The notes beneath the pieces are model-generated. The model saw only the letters and a list, made by a program, of their open reading frames with translations, was not told where the DNA came from and did no database searches. Made by a program: the position numbers and the translations under genes. Of a DNA stretch of 64,000 nucleotides, positions 18,201-31,098 are shown in pieces (within the stretch, counting starts at the first letter, position 1; each line of letters starts with the position of its first letter). Where the stretch lies: the NCBI RefSeq assembly GCF_001831515.1, contig NZ_KV825619.1:54214-118213 (forward strand), written 5' to 3'. This stretch comes from Corynebacterium sp. HMSC074A01. GTDB lineage: Bacteria > Actinomycetota > Actinomycetes > Mycobacteriales > Mycobacteriaceae.

Positions 18201-18426
18201 AAATGGAGCTAGCTCCGTTTGGGGTTTCCGGCTTTGCGCGACCTGGGGTTTTGGTGGCGGCGCTGGTCTAAATGGAGCTAGCTCCGTTTAGGGTTGTCGG
18301 TTTTGCACGACCTGGGGTTTTGGCACCGGGGTGGTCTAAATGGAGCTAGCTCCATTTGGAGTTTTCGGTTGTGTGCGACCTGGGGATTTGTGGCCGGGGT
18401 TGGTCTAAATGGAGCTAGCTCCGTTT
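18201..18426. repeat. Tandem array of four 69-bp units with a 20-nt palindromic core
   Basis: The core AAATGGAGCTAGCTCC + GTTT (copy 3: ATTT, a perfect palindrome) starts at 18201, 18270, 18338 and 18407, giving periods of 69, 68 and 69 bp. The spacer is also conserved: TCGG-TTTTG-CGACCTGGGG-TTTTG then GGTCTA before the next core. The same family recurs at 26024-26181. Confidence 0.93.
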
Positions 18427-18474
18427 AGGGCACCGCGCAATGGAACCGCGCAGCGCCCCGCCGCACCCATGCAA

Positions 18475-18511
18475 AAGCGCCAGGCCCGCGAGATAGCGGA
18501 ACCTGGCGCTT
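18475..18511 (-). terminator. Terminator of MpaB copy 2
   Basis: AAGCGCCAGG (18475-18484) pairs with CCTGGCGCTT (18502-18511). On the minus strand the hairpin is followed by TTTT, so it ends transcription from the MpaB-flavoprotein operon. Confidence 0.75.
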
Positions 18512-18543
18512 AATGGTGTATCGACAAACCTCGTACGACAAAC

Positions 18544-19458
18544 CTAGTAGTGGAAGCCGCCCTCGGCTTCTGCCTTCTCGAAGGCGCGCGAGGCGATCGG
18601 CACCATGCGAGCCTTGCGAGGCAGGACGGAGAAGACCAGGCGCGTGCCGGTGGACAGTGCCTTGAGGCGACGGGCGTCGGACTTGGTCCACTCCCAGCCC
18701 AGGTTGTCGCGCAGCTTGTCCGGGATCATGCCGATGGCAACCCACAGGAGCAGCTTGGACACGTAGGGAGCGATCGGCTTCCACGCCCACTTCGGTACGG
18801 ACGGGTCCGGGGTGTCCAGGGTCAGGCCGTTGATGATGCGGGAGCGGTCGATTGTCTCGCTGGGGCCCAGCTTGTCGATCATCGCGTCCATGTACTCGAC
18901 GTATTCGTCGTAGGTCTTCGGGGCGTTGTCCGGCTCGGCGACGCCGTAGAAGCTGTACCAGGTGCGGCACTCCTGGAAGAGCTGTTCCTTTTCGGCGCGG
19001 GTCATGTCCGGCATGAAGTTGCCCGCGAGCAGGTACGGCATGGCCACGAAGGTGGCGTGTGCCCAGTAGTAGACCTCCGGGTTGAGCGAGTGGTAGCGCG
19101 AGCCGTCCGGGTGGGTGCCCTTGATGTCCTTGTGGAAGTCGCGGATCATGGAGCCGACCTCGGGGCCCTCGTAGACTGCGCGGATGATCGGGAACGCGGA
19201 GCGGACGAGGCGGGCGACTTCGTTGTCGAACACGTTGGACTGCTGCACCAGCGAGCGGCTGATGTCGCGCTGTGCGATCTGCAGCACGCCGGCGGACAGC
19301 GCGACGAAAGCGGAGCGCCAGTCGCCGAAGCGGTTCCACAGGATGGAGTCGGGGCCGAGCTCGGGCAGGCCCGCTTCCGGCGCGGCGATGTCGGTGACCG
19401 GGTCTGCCGCTGCTGCGGTGTCGGTGGTGTCGTTCTTGGGTGGGTGAACGGTAGTCAT
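18544..19458 (-). CDS. MpaB-family oxygenase (DUF2236), copy 2
   Basis: Second MpaB/rubber-oxygenase family protein, 304 residues, no signal peptide. It shares with copy 1 the LGPDSILWNRFGDWR start of the domain (about 34-48) and the core RYHSLNPEVYYWAHATFV (about 121-138), including the conserved His in WAHATF; elsewhere the two diverge substantially, which suggests different substrates or an old duplication. AAGGAG lies just before the ATG. It follows the flavoprotein gene by 30 bp in the same direction, so the two are probably one operon, with the flavoprotein first. Reaction unknown; oxidative cleavage or hydroxylation of a lipid or isoprenoid is the family expectation. Confidence 0.84.
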   Translation of the reverse strand: MTTVHPPKNDTTDTAAAADPVTDIAAPEAGLPELGPDSILWNRFGDWRSAFVALSAGVLQIAQRDISRSLVQQSNVFDNEVARLVRSAFPIIRAVYEGPEVGSMIRDFHKDIKGTHPDGSRYHSLNPEVYYWAHATFVAMPYLLAGNFMPDMTRAEKEQLFQECRTWYSFYGVAEPDNAPKTYDEYVEYMDAMIDKLGPSETIDRSRIINGLTLDTPDPSVPKWAWKPIAPYVSKLLLWVAIGMIPDKLRDNLGWEWTKSDARRLKALSTGTRLVFSVLPRKARMVPIASRAFEKAEAEGGFHY

Positions 19459-19488
19459 GTGTGTCTCCTTGAAGAAGCGGTGTAAGCG

Positions 19489-20271
19489 TTAGCCGGCGTG
19501 GGTGCGGGCGGACTTACGGGCCTCGTCCGCGTGGTTGGAGGCGCGCTGGAATGCGTGCGCGGCCGGGTCGAATTCGGACAGTTTGGAGCGGATACCGCGC
19601 ACGGCACCGGGCTGGACGAGCCACTTGTCGCGCTTGACGGTCAGCGCGCCCGGGCCGCGGATCTCCAGCTGGCGTGCGTAGCGGCGGGCATAGTCGCCGC
19701 GAGCCTCAAACACGGCCAGCGGGTGGCGCTTGAGTGCGCGGTCGGTGGGGAAAGGGCCGTCGACAAACAGCGCGTTCGGCAAGCCCACAACCTCGGCACC
19801 GTAGTGGAGGTAGAGGTCGTCGGCGGCGATGTTCGGCCGTCCCGGCACCTCGATCCACGGCGAGGCCTCGCCGGTGGCGCGGATGAGGATGTCAAAGCGC
19901 TCGGTGCCGGTCGTGCCGTCGGCGCCGCTGAAGGTGACTTCCCACTGGCCTTCGCCCTCGTTGAACGCAGCCTTGGTCACGGTGGTGTTCGCGCGGAACT
20001 GTGCGCCGCCAGCGTTGACGGCCGCGGCGAGGTGGCGGGCGGCAGAAGCTGCGGAGCCGTCCACCTTGGTCACCTTCAAGTACGGGGTGCGGTAGCGGAA
20101 GTGCTTGGACACCGGCTCCGCGTCCGGGGCGGTGAGGTGGCCGCCAATCGTGCTGCGCATATCGAACAGCGTGGTGTCGAAGCCGGAGAACGAGCACTCG
20201 GCGGCAGCGGTGGCACCAGCCGGGCCGGCACCGATGACGGCCACCGTGGGCCGCCTGTACGGGTCAAACAT
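19489..20271 (-). CDS. Short FAD/NAD(P)-binding oxidoreductase
   Basis: A 260-residue flavoprotein. The N-terminal Rossmann motif VAVIGAGPAGATAAAECS (about 10-27) ends with the acidic ribose-binding Asp in LFDM. A second FAD motif, FDILIRATGEASPWIEVPG (about 125-143), resembles the ATG signature of flavin-containing monooxygenases. At 260 residues it is shorter than typical monooxygenases (about 400-500) and seems to lack a separate NADPH-binding domain, so it may serve as a reductase or need a partner. It is the first gene of an apparent operon with MpaB copy 2. AAAGG lies upstream of the ATG. Confidence 0.72.
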   Translation of the reverse strand: MFDPYRRPTVAVIGAGPAGATAAAECSFSGFDTTLFDMRSTIGGHLTAPDAEPVSKHFRYRTPYLKVTKVDGSAASAARHLAAAVNAGGAQFRANTTVTKAAFNEGEGQWEVTFSGADGTTGTERFDILIRATGEASPWIEVPGRPNIAADDLYLHYGAEVVGLPNALFVDGPFPTDRALKRHPLAVFEARGDYARRYARQLEIRGPGALTVKRDKWLVQPGAVRGIRSKLSEFDPAAHAFQRASNHADEARKSARTHAG

Positions 20272-22060
<1,789 letters not shown>

Positions 22061-22064
22061 GCAC

Positions 22065-22817
22065 ATGGCTGTTTCTTCGCACTTGGATGTGCAGCTCATC
22101 GCCGCGACGACGTTTACGCCCCCGCAGTCGGTGGACTGGCAGCCCGAGGAGGGGGCCACGGACGCGGAGTCGCTCGTCGAGTTCGCCGGCCGCGCCTGCT
22201 ACGAAACCTTCGACCGGCCCAACCCGCACACCGCGACCAACGAGGCGTACCTGCACCACATCCTCGACGTCGGCCACGATGCCCTGCTCGAACATGCCAC
22301 CGCCACCCTCTACATTCGGGGCCTGTCGCGCTCTGCGGGCAACGAGCTGCTGCGTCACCGCCACTTCTCGTTCTCCCAGCTGTCGCAGCGCTTCGTGCAC
22401 AACACCGACAACGAGGTCGTCGTCCCCGGTATCATCGCGCAGGACGAGGAGCTCAAGCGCATGTTCCTCGCCGCGGTGGACGACTCCCGCTTTGTCTACG
22501 AGGAGCTGCTTACGGCTCTCGACGAGCACATGGCCGCCGAGCCGAACGCGCTGCTGCGCAAGAAGAAAGCGCGGCAGGCGGCGCGCGCCATCCTGCCCAA
22601 CGCTACCGAGACTCGCTTCGTGGTCACCGGCAACTACCGCACGTGGCGCGGGTTTATCGCCGCACGCGCCTCGGAGCACGCGGATGTAGAGATCCGCACG
22701 CTCGCAGTCGCGTGCCTGGAGATTCTGCGGGAGCAGGCCCCCGCGCTTTTCGACGACTTCTTGGTCAGCACGCTTGCCGACGGCACCCGCATGGCCACGA
22801 GTCCGTACGTGGCTTAA
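22065..22817 (+). CDS. thyX: Flavin-dependent thymidylate synthase
   Basis: Methylates dUMP using methylenetetrahydrofolate and FAD, independent of ThyA. The ThyX signature [13 protein letters not shown] (about residues 97-109, RHR-x7-S) is intact, followed by the RxxLPN-type motif ([21 protein letters not shown]). The 250-residue length is normal. It starts 4 bp after the dapB stop, so translation is probably coupled. Confidence 0.97.
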   Translation: MAVSSHLDVQLIAATTFTPPQSVDWQPEEGATDAESLVEFAGRACYETFDRPNPHTATNEAYLHHILDVGHDALLEHATATLYIRGLSRSAGNELLRHRHFSFSQLSQRFVHNTDNEVVVPGIIAQDEELKRMFLAAVDDSRFVYEELLTALDEHMAAEPNALLRKKKARQAARAILPNATETRFVVTGNYRTWRGFIAARASEHADVEIRTLAVACLEILREQAPALFDDFLVSTLADGTRMATSPYVA

Positions 22818-22896
22818 GGGGGCGTTGGCGGGGCGTCGTAAAGCAACTGCCCCGAACAAGCGGCGTGCTGTTGTACCACAACGGGGCCCAAGGGGG

Positions 22897-22902
22897 TAGG
22901 GT
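22897..22902 (+). promoter_or_regulatory. dapA leaderless promoter -10 (TAGGGT)
   Basis: TAGGGT ends 8 nt before ATG 22911, so the mRNA would begin at or next to the start codon. This gives dapA its own promoter inside the dapB-thyX-dapA-rnj row. Confidence 0.6.
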
Positions 22903-22910
22903 TTGTGGGC

Positions 22911-23819
22911 ATGGGCACATCAATGAAAGCTAACCTCGGTGCAGAAGTCTTTGGCACCGTCTGCGTCGCAATGGTCACGCCGTTTGATTCTGACGGTGCA
23001 CTCGACTGCGCCGCGGGCCGAAAGTTGGCAGCCCACCTTGTTGATCAAGGCATCGATTCGCTCGTCCTCGCAGGAACGACGGGGGAGTCCCCGACCACCA
23101 CGGTGGAAGAGAAACTTGCGCTGCTCAAGGCAGTCAGGGAAGAAGTGGGGGACCGTGCGAAGCTGATCGCGGGCGCCGGCACGAACAACACGAAAACCTC
23201 GGTGGAGCTGGCGCAAGCCTCGCGCGACGCCGGGGCTGACGCACTGCTGGTCGTCACGCCGTACTACTCCAAACCCTCGCAAGACGGCGTGAAGGCGCAC
23301 TTCACCGCGGTTGCGGAAGCGACCGAGCTGCCAGTCTGCCTCTACGACATCCCGGGCCGCTCCGGCATCCCCATTGACGGGGCCACGATCGCCGAGCTGG
23401 CGAAGTTGGACACGATTCAGGCGGTCAAGGACGCCAAGGGCGACTTCCTGGAGGCCGCACCGCTGATCCAGGACACTGGCCTGGCCTGGTATTCGGGCGA
23501 CGATCCGCTGAACCTGCCGTGGCTGTCCGTGGGTGCGACCGGCATGATTTCGGTCGTGGGGCACGCGGCTCCGAGGGCGATGCGCGAGATGATCACAAGC
23601 TTCGAGGAAGGCGACCTCGCCCGCGCGCGGGAAATCAACGCCAACACCATGGCCGTCCTTGCTCACCAGCAGGGCGTGCTTGGTGGCGCAACTTTTGCAA
23701 AGGCAGCCCTGCGCCTGCAGGGCATCGACGTTGGAGCGCCCCGCCTGCCTGTCGTTGACGCGACGGAAGCGCAGCTCGAGGTGCTCCGTGAGGATATGGA
23801 AAAGGCTGGAGTCCTTTAA
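22911..23819 (+). CDS. dapA: 4-hydroxy-tetrahydrodipicolinate synthase
   Basis: First committed enzyme of lysine/diaminopimelate synthesis, condensing pyruvate with aspartate semialdehyde. It has [14 protein letters not shown] (substrate loop), the catalytic Tyr in [10 protein letters not shown] (about 140) and the Schiff-base Lys in AVKDAKGD (about 168). The 302-residue product matches the corynebacterial length. ATG 22911 was selected over GTG 22905 and ATG 22923 because of the TAGGGT -10 box 8 nt upstream. RNase J follows 2 bp after the stop. Confidence 0.96.
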   Translation: MGTSMKANLGAEVFGTVCVAMVTPFDSDGALDCAAGRKLAAHLVDQGIDSLVLAGTTGESPTTTVEEKLALLKAVREEVGDRAKLIAGAGTNNTKTSVELAQASRDAGADALLVVTPYYSKPSQDGVKAHFTAVAEATELPVCLYDIPGRSGIPIDGATIAELAKLDTIQAVKDAKGDFLEAAPLIQDTGLAWYSGDDPLNLPWLSVGATGMISVVGHAAPRAMREMITSFEEGDLARAREINANTMAVLAHQQGVLGGATFAKAALRLQGIDVGAPRLPVVDATEAQLEVLREDMEKAGVL

Positions 23820-23821
23820 GT

Positions 23822-25864
23822 ATGAACGAACCCCGTAATCGCTCCCGCAAGGTCACCCGCAAGGCGGGTCCGCCGGAGCCTGCTGAGCAGCAGCCCGCAT
23901 TCAAGGCACCTGCACAGCAGTCCCCCAACAATGACGCCGACAACGGAAGCGGCAACGGACACACAGGCGGCAACAACGGTAACAATGGCGGCGGTAACGC
24001 GAAGCGCCAGGGTAACGGAAACGGCGGCAACCGCGGTGGGAACAACCGCAATCGTCGCCGCCGTGGTCGTGGTGGCTCGGGCGGCGGTCGTCGCAACCCG
24101 ATGAAGTCCATGCAGGGCGCGGACCTGACCAAGCGTCTGCCGGCCCCGCCGAAGCCTGCGAAGGACACCCTGCGCATCTACGCGCTTGGCGGCATTTCTG
24201 AGATCGGCCGCAACATGACGGTCTTCGAGTACAACGGCCGTCTGCTCATCGTGGACTGCGGCGTGCTCTTCCCCAACTCCGGCGAGCCGGGCGTGGATCT
24301 GGTGCTGCCGGACTTCGGCCCCATCGAGAACAAGCTGGAAAAGATCGAGGGCCTGGTGGTCACGCACGGCCACGAGGACCACATCGGCGCGATTCCGTGG
24401 CTGCTCAAGCTGCGCCCGGATATCCCGATCTACTCCTCGCGCTTCACCAACGCTCTGATCGCGGCGAAGACGCAGGAGCACCGCCAGCGTCCGAAGCTGC
24501 ACGAGGTGAACAAGGATTCCGAGGTCACGCTCGGCCAGTTCCGCCTGCGTTTCTGGCACGTCAACCACTCCATCCCGGAGTGCCTCGGCCTGTCTATCAA
24601 GACCGGCGCGGGCCACGTCGTGATGACGGGCGACGTCAAGGTCGACCAGACCCCGTACGACGGCAAGCCCACCGATATTCCGGCGCTTTCGCGGCTTGGC
24701 GACGAGGGCGTGGACCTCTTCCTCTGCGACTCCACCAACGCCACCATCCCGGGCATCTCTGCCTCCGAGGCGGGCATCGAGGACACCCTGATCCGCCTGG
24801 TCTCGCAGGCGAAGCAGCGCGTGGTCATCGCCTCCTTCGCCTCCAACGTGGCGCGCGTGCAGATGGCGGTCAACGCCGCAGTGGCGAATAACCGCAAGGT
24901 GGCCTTCAACGGCCGCTCCATGCTGCGCAACATGGAGATCGCGGAGAAGATGAGCCTGCTGAAGGCACCGAAGGGGACGATCATCCCGATCGAGGAAGCC
25001 GCGAAGATGGCACCCCACAAGACGGTGCTTATCACCACCGGTACGCAGGGTGAGCCGATGGCCGCACTGTCGCGCATGTCGCGCCGCGAGCACCGCCAGA
25101 TCACGGTGCGAGACGGCGACACGATCATCCTGTCCTCCTCGCTCATCCCGGGCAACGAGGAAGCGGTCTTCGCCGTGATTAACAACCTCGCCCAGATCGG
25201 CGCGAAGGTGATCACCAATGCGGAGGAGCACGTCCACGCTTCCGGCCACGGCTACGCCGGCGAGCTGCTGCAGCTGTACAACGCTGCGCGTCCACGCAAT
25301 GCGATGCCGGTGCACGGCGAGTGGCGCCACATGCGCGCCAACAAGGAGCTGGCAATCTCCACGGGCGTGCGCCCGGAGAACACCGCCCTGGCCCAGAACG
25401 GCGTGGTCGTCGACATGCAGGCCGGCAAGATCAAGGTGGTCGGCCAGTACCAGGTCGGCCAGCTCTACGTAGACGGCGCGACGATGGGCGACGTGGACCC
25501 GGACGTGCTGGCGGACCGTTCCTCGCTGGCTTCCGGCGGCGTTGTCTCCATCACCTGTGTGATCGACGACCGCACCGGCCAGCTCCTCGAGGCACCGCGC
25601 GTCTCCACCACGGGCTTCTCTGACGACGACCGCGACTTCAACAAGAAGCTCGTCGAAGCCGTCGAGAACGTGATGGGCGACCTTGCGGCCGAGGGTGAGA
25701 ACGACCCGTACCGCATGGTGCAGCAGCTGCGCCGCAAGCTCTCCCGCTCGATCGAGCAGAAGTACAAGCGTGAGCCGGTGATCCTGCCAACCGTCGTGCC
25801 GATGGCGGCGGAGAACCTGCCTGTTGACGACGAGGACATCGAAGCCACCCGCGAGTCGCTCTAA
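23822..25864 (+). CDS. rnj: Ribonuclease J
   Basis: Metallo-beta-lactamase/beta-CASP RNase with endonuclease and 5'-3' exonuclease activity in mRNA and rRNA processing. The 680 residues begin with a disordered Gly/Asn/Arg-rich stretch of about 95 residues (GNGGNRGGNNRNRRRRG), unlike the compact Firmicutes enzyme. The catalytic HGHEDHIG (about 182-189), HSIPECLG, MTGDVKVD and the beta-CASP motif HASGHGY (about 475) follow. It sits directly after dapA, as in C. glutamicum and mycobacteria. A strong terminator follows. Confidence 0.95.
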   Translation: MNEPRNRSRKVTRKAGPPEPAEQQPAFKAPAQQSPNNDADNGSGNGHTGGNNGNNGGGNAKRQGNGNGGNRGGNNRNRRRRGRGGSGGGRRNPMKSMQGADLTKRLPAPPKPAKDTLRIYALGGISEIGRNMTVFEYNGRLLIVDCGVLFPNSGEPGVDLVLPDFGPIENKLEKIEGLVVTHGHEDHIGAIPWLLKLRPDIPIYSSRFTNALIAAKTQEHRQRPKLHEVNKDSEVTLGQFRLRFWHVNHSIPECLGLSIKTGAGHVVMTGDVKVDQTPYDGKPTDIPALSRLGDEGVDLFLCDSTNATIPGISASEAGIEDTLIRLVSQAKQRVVIASFASNVARVQMAVNAAVANNRKVAFNGRSMLRNMEIAEKMSLLKAPKGTIIPIEEAAKMAPHKTVLITTGTQGEPMAALSRMSRREHRQITVRDGDTIILSSSLIPGNEEAVFAVINNLAQIGAKVITNAEEHVHASGHGYAGELLQLYNAARPRNAMPVHGEWRHMRANKELAISTGVRPENTALAQNGVVVDMQAGKIKVVGQYQVGQLYVDGATMGDVDPDVLADRSSLASGGVVSITCVIDDRTGQLLEAPRVSTTGFSDDDRDFNKKLVEAVENVMGDLAAEGENDPYRMVQQLRRKLSRSIEQKYKREPVILPTVVPMAAENLPVDDEDIEATRESL

Positions 25865-25887
25865 GCACCACCCGCTTGGTTTCCGTA

Positions 25888-25916
25888 CACCCCCTCGGCT
25901 TTTGGCCGAGGGGGTG
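25888..25916 (+). terminator. Terminator after rnj
   Basis: 12-bp perfect stem (25888-25899 with 25905-25916) and a 5-nt loop, with GTGTTTTTGGG downstream. Confidence 0.82.
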
Positions 25917-26023
25917 ACGTGTTTTTGGGCTTGGTCTGTTCGGACTTGGTGTGCGGCAGCTTACGGCCGAGCTCGTCCTGGGCGTGTCAGGTCTGGGCTG
26001 CTAAGCCTGGGCGTGCCAGGTCT

Positions 26024-26181
26024 AAATGGAGCTAGCTCCGTTTAGGGAAGTCGGTTTGGTGCGACCTGGGGTTTTGCAGGTGGCGTGGGTCCAAATGGAG
26101 CTAGCTCCGTTTAGGGGATTCGGTTTGGCGCGACCTTGGGTTTTGCAGGCAGCGTTGGTCTAAATGGAGCTAGCTCCGTTT
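26024..26181. repeat. Tandem array of three 69-bp units with the same palindromic core
   Basis: Cores AAATGGAGCTAGCTCC + GTTT start at 26024, 26093 and 26162 (period 69 and 69). The spacer TCGGTTTGGCGCGACC and GGGTTTTGCAGG matches the 18.2-kb array, so both clusters belong to one dispersed family. Confidence 0.93.
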
Positions 26182-26447
26182 GAGAAACCAAGATGAACTT
26201 TTGGACACGGAGTCCGAAGACTTCTTGGAGCACGCAGCGGTAGACTGAAAACTGCAAGGCGTGTGGAGTCTGCGACCGCAGACATTCGCGTCAAGAGCCA
26301 TGCCCCGTTCACAAGCGCCTATCTGGTCGCGCAACTTGGAGGGGCATCGTGGATATGGGGAGAGCGGGCCCACCGTTTATTCGAATGAACCTTGTCCCGG
26401 CAGCAGTCTCTCCATGCAGACACATATTCAGCGAACTGCCAGACTAA

Positions 26448-26546
26448 TTCCGCAGGGGCGGAAGTTCGGACGGGACGTTCATGCACTGGGTGCCGACAAC
26501 AGCACCTTGTCCAGTAGTCTCCCAGACTATTTCCGCAGGGGCGGAA
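26448..26546 (+). promoter_or_regulatory. Duplicated palindromic element upstream of the secreted-protein gene
   Basis: TTCCGC-AGGG-GCGGAA occurs at 26448-26463 and 26531-26546, each preceded by CAGACTA and followed by GTT. Immediately before the second copy is another perfect inverted repeat, TAGTCT-CCC-AGACTA (26515-26529). The 83-bp spacing and position 55 bp before the start codon suggest operator sites for an unidentified regulator. Confidence 0.6.
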
Positions 26547-26599
26547 GTTTCACGCGAAAGGGATGACGCATGGCTGACAGGTGTATAGAATGTCGTGGC

Positions 26600-27046
26600 A
26601 TGAAGACGCTTAGGAGAATGACCGCGGCGCTTCTCGCCGCCACAGTAATTTCTGTCCCTGTCATCCCTGCTGCATCAGCAGTGGAGGATGAGACCGACTG
26701 GACGGGTGGCCGCCCGCTGCCGGAAGGCACCGAGGTGCCCTACGAGCCCGGGTACGGCTCCAGCTGGAAGAACTACGACGCGATCAAGCTGGGCAACCCG
26801 GACTACCGGAACAGTGACGTCCAGGGAATCCGCGTTGTAGGCAACTATAAACCGGACACGATTATGTGCGTGATGAATTTCAAGGGCGGACTGGGCGAAT
26901 GCTACGCCGACGGTAAGCAGGTTGTTGAGCTCGGCTGGGGTGCTGGCGGCAAGATCGTGACGACGGATCCGGTGGTCGCGGCGTTTGCGCCTGTCGTTCG
27001 TAGTTTTGTCTCTTTGGAGCGGCAGCTGTCTAGCTCTCGCGGCTAA
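26600..27046 (+). CDS. Small secreted protein, function unknown
   Basis: A 148-residue protein with a Sec signal peptide (MKTLRRMTAALLAATVISVP, then VIPAASA with a likely cut after ASA near residue 28). The mature part of about 120 residues has two Cys (MCVMNFKGGLGECYADG), which could form a disulfide, and aromatic-rich turns (YEPGYGSSWKNYDAI). No family recognised. ATG 26600 is preferred over the longer frame from 26570 because it gives a canonical signal peptide and has TAGAAT 8 nt upstream, suggesting a leaderless mRNA. Its upstream region holds several perfect palindromes, so it is probably regulated. Confidence 0.75.
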   Translation: MKTLRRMTAALLAATVISVPVIPAASAVEDETDWTGGRPLPEGTEVPYEPGYGSSWKNYDAIKLGNPDYRNSDVQGIRVVGNYKPDTIMCVMNFKGGLGECYADGKQVVELGWGAGGKIVTTDPVVAAFAPVVRSFVSLERQLSSSRG

Positions 27047-27062
27047 GCTTGCGACGAAAGAC

Positions 27063-27068
27063 TAGGGT
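27063..27068 (+). promoter_or_regulatory. Leaderless promoter -10 (TAGGGT) of the TIGR03085 gene
   Basis: TAGGGT is followed by exactly 7 nt and then ATG 27076. Confidence 0.6.
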
Positions 27069-27075
27069 AAAAGGC

Positions 27076-27705
27076 ATGTCTTTTGCTTCTAGTGAACGGG
27101 AAAAGCTCGGCGCGCTGTTACTGGAACTCGGGCCGGACGCGCCCACGCTTCTTGAGGGGTGGCGCACTCGTGACCTAGCCGCGCACCTGTATGTGCGTGA
27201 GCAGCGCCTGCCTTGGATCGCCGGTGCGTTCGTGCCGGCGTTGGGCAAGGGTCTTGACCGGGAGATGGAAGCTGCCAAGCGCCGGCCTTATGCGGAAGTT
27301 GTCGCTGACTGGTTGGCTGGTCCCAACCCAGTGGTGGGCGCGCTTTTTGGCCCGGCGAATGAGGGTGAGCACTACATCCACCACGAGGATGTCCGCCGCG
27401 CGCAACCAGGTGCCGTGCCCCGCGAATTCAGCGCGGTGACGCAGGCGAAGCTGCTCAAGCTGGCCAAGCGTTACGGCAAGCTCACGCTGCGGAAAGCTCC
27501 GGTGCCGGTGATTTTGACTCCCGAGCATCTCCCGCCGGTGACGTTGGGGGAGCGCGCAGGGGTCGCGGACAAAGGGGACCGCGTTGTGCGCGTCTTTGGT
27601 CCGCCTGCCGAGCTGCTGCTGTGGGTGACGGGACGTACGTCGGCTGCGCAGGTGCGCGTCGATGGTGGCGGACTGCTCGCCGGTTACGACATCACTTTGG
27701 GCTAA
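27076..27705 (+). CDS. TIGR03085-family protein (DinB/maleylpyruvate isomerase-like fold)
   Basis: A 209-residue cytoplasmic protein of the actinobacterial TIGR03085 family, related to the metal-binding DinB/mycothiol-dependent maleylpyruvate isomerase superfamily. The usual opening (FASSEREKLGALLLELGPDAPTLLEGWRTRDLAAHLYVRE) with the metal-ligand His in AAHL (about residue 38) and the later EHYIHHEDVRRAQPG (about 104-118) with clustered His fit a DinB-type metal site. No experimentally known reaction. The start is fixed by a -10 box 7 nt upstream. Confidence 0.82.
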   Translation: MSFASSEREKLGALLLELGPDAPTLLEGWRTRDLAAHLYVREQRLPWIAGAFVPALGKGLDREMEAAKRRPYAEVVADWLAGPNPVVGALFGPANEGEHYIHHEDVRRAQPGAVPREFSAVTQAKLLKLAKRYGKLTLRKAPVPVILTPEHLPPVTLGERAGVADKGDRVVRVFGPPAELLLWVTGRTSAAQVRVDGGGLLAGYDITLG

Positions 27706-27720
27706 AACGGCGCAAACTTA

Positions 27721-27756
27721 GCGGGGTGGTGCGGAAGAAAGTCCGCACCACCCCGC
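27721..27756. terminator. Long perfect hairpin before ftsK
   Basis: 15-bp perfect stem (27721-27735 with 27742-27756) around a 6-nt loop, ending the TIGR03085 transcript. There is no strong T run, so termination efficiency is uncertain. Confidence 0.65.
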
Positions 27757-27788
27757 GATGCCTCTGTGAATAATGTGACTTGAGGTAT

Positions 27789-27794
27789 TAGAGT
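27789..27794 (+). promoter_or_regulatory. ftsK leaderless promoter -10 (TAGAGT)
   Basis: TAGAGT is followed by exactly 7 nt and then ATG 27802, so no Shine-Dalgarno sequence is available. Confidence 0.65.
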
Positions 27795-27801
27795 TGCACC
27801 C

Positions 27802-31098
<3,297 letters not shown>

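Larger units (their letters stand above)
18056..18543. other. Gene-free spacer with tandem palindromic repeats and a terminator
   Basis: The 488-bp gap between the convergent DUF6114 and MpaB copy 2 genes contains no credible ORF. It holds four 69-bp repeat units (18201-18426), two degenerate TCTAAACG remnants just before them (about 18170-18196) and a terminator at 18475-18511 serving the minus-strand gene. Confidence 0.8.
25865..26599. other. 735-bp gene-free region with repeats and palindromes
   Basis: Contains the rnj terminator, three 69-bp repeat units (26024-26181), a stretch at 26182-26430 with no recognisable gene, and a palindrome-rich block (26448-26546) upstream of a small secreted-protein gene. 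At 26190-26243 a short frame reads ELLDTESEDFLEHAAVD then stop; it could be the tail of a lost gene but has no start and nothing to confirm it. Confidence 0.6.

Noticed and set aside
18201-18426. CRISPR array
   Set aside because: The 69-bp units have conserved spacers as well as conserved palindromes and there are no cas genes.
12887-20271. Integrated mobile element carrying the oxygenase block
   Set aside because: No integrase, transposase, tRNA target or flanking direct repeat was found; base composition looks like the neighbours.
26261-26566. 101-codon plus-strand frame in the 26-kb intergenic region
   Set aside because: It runs through the palindromes, has no ribosome site and no resemblance to any family.
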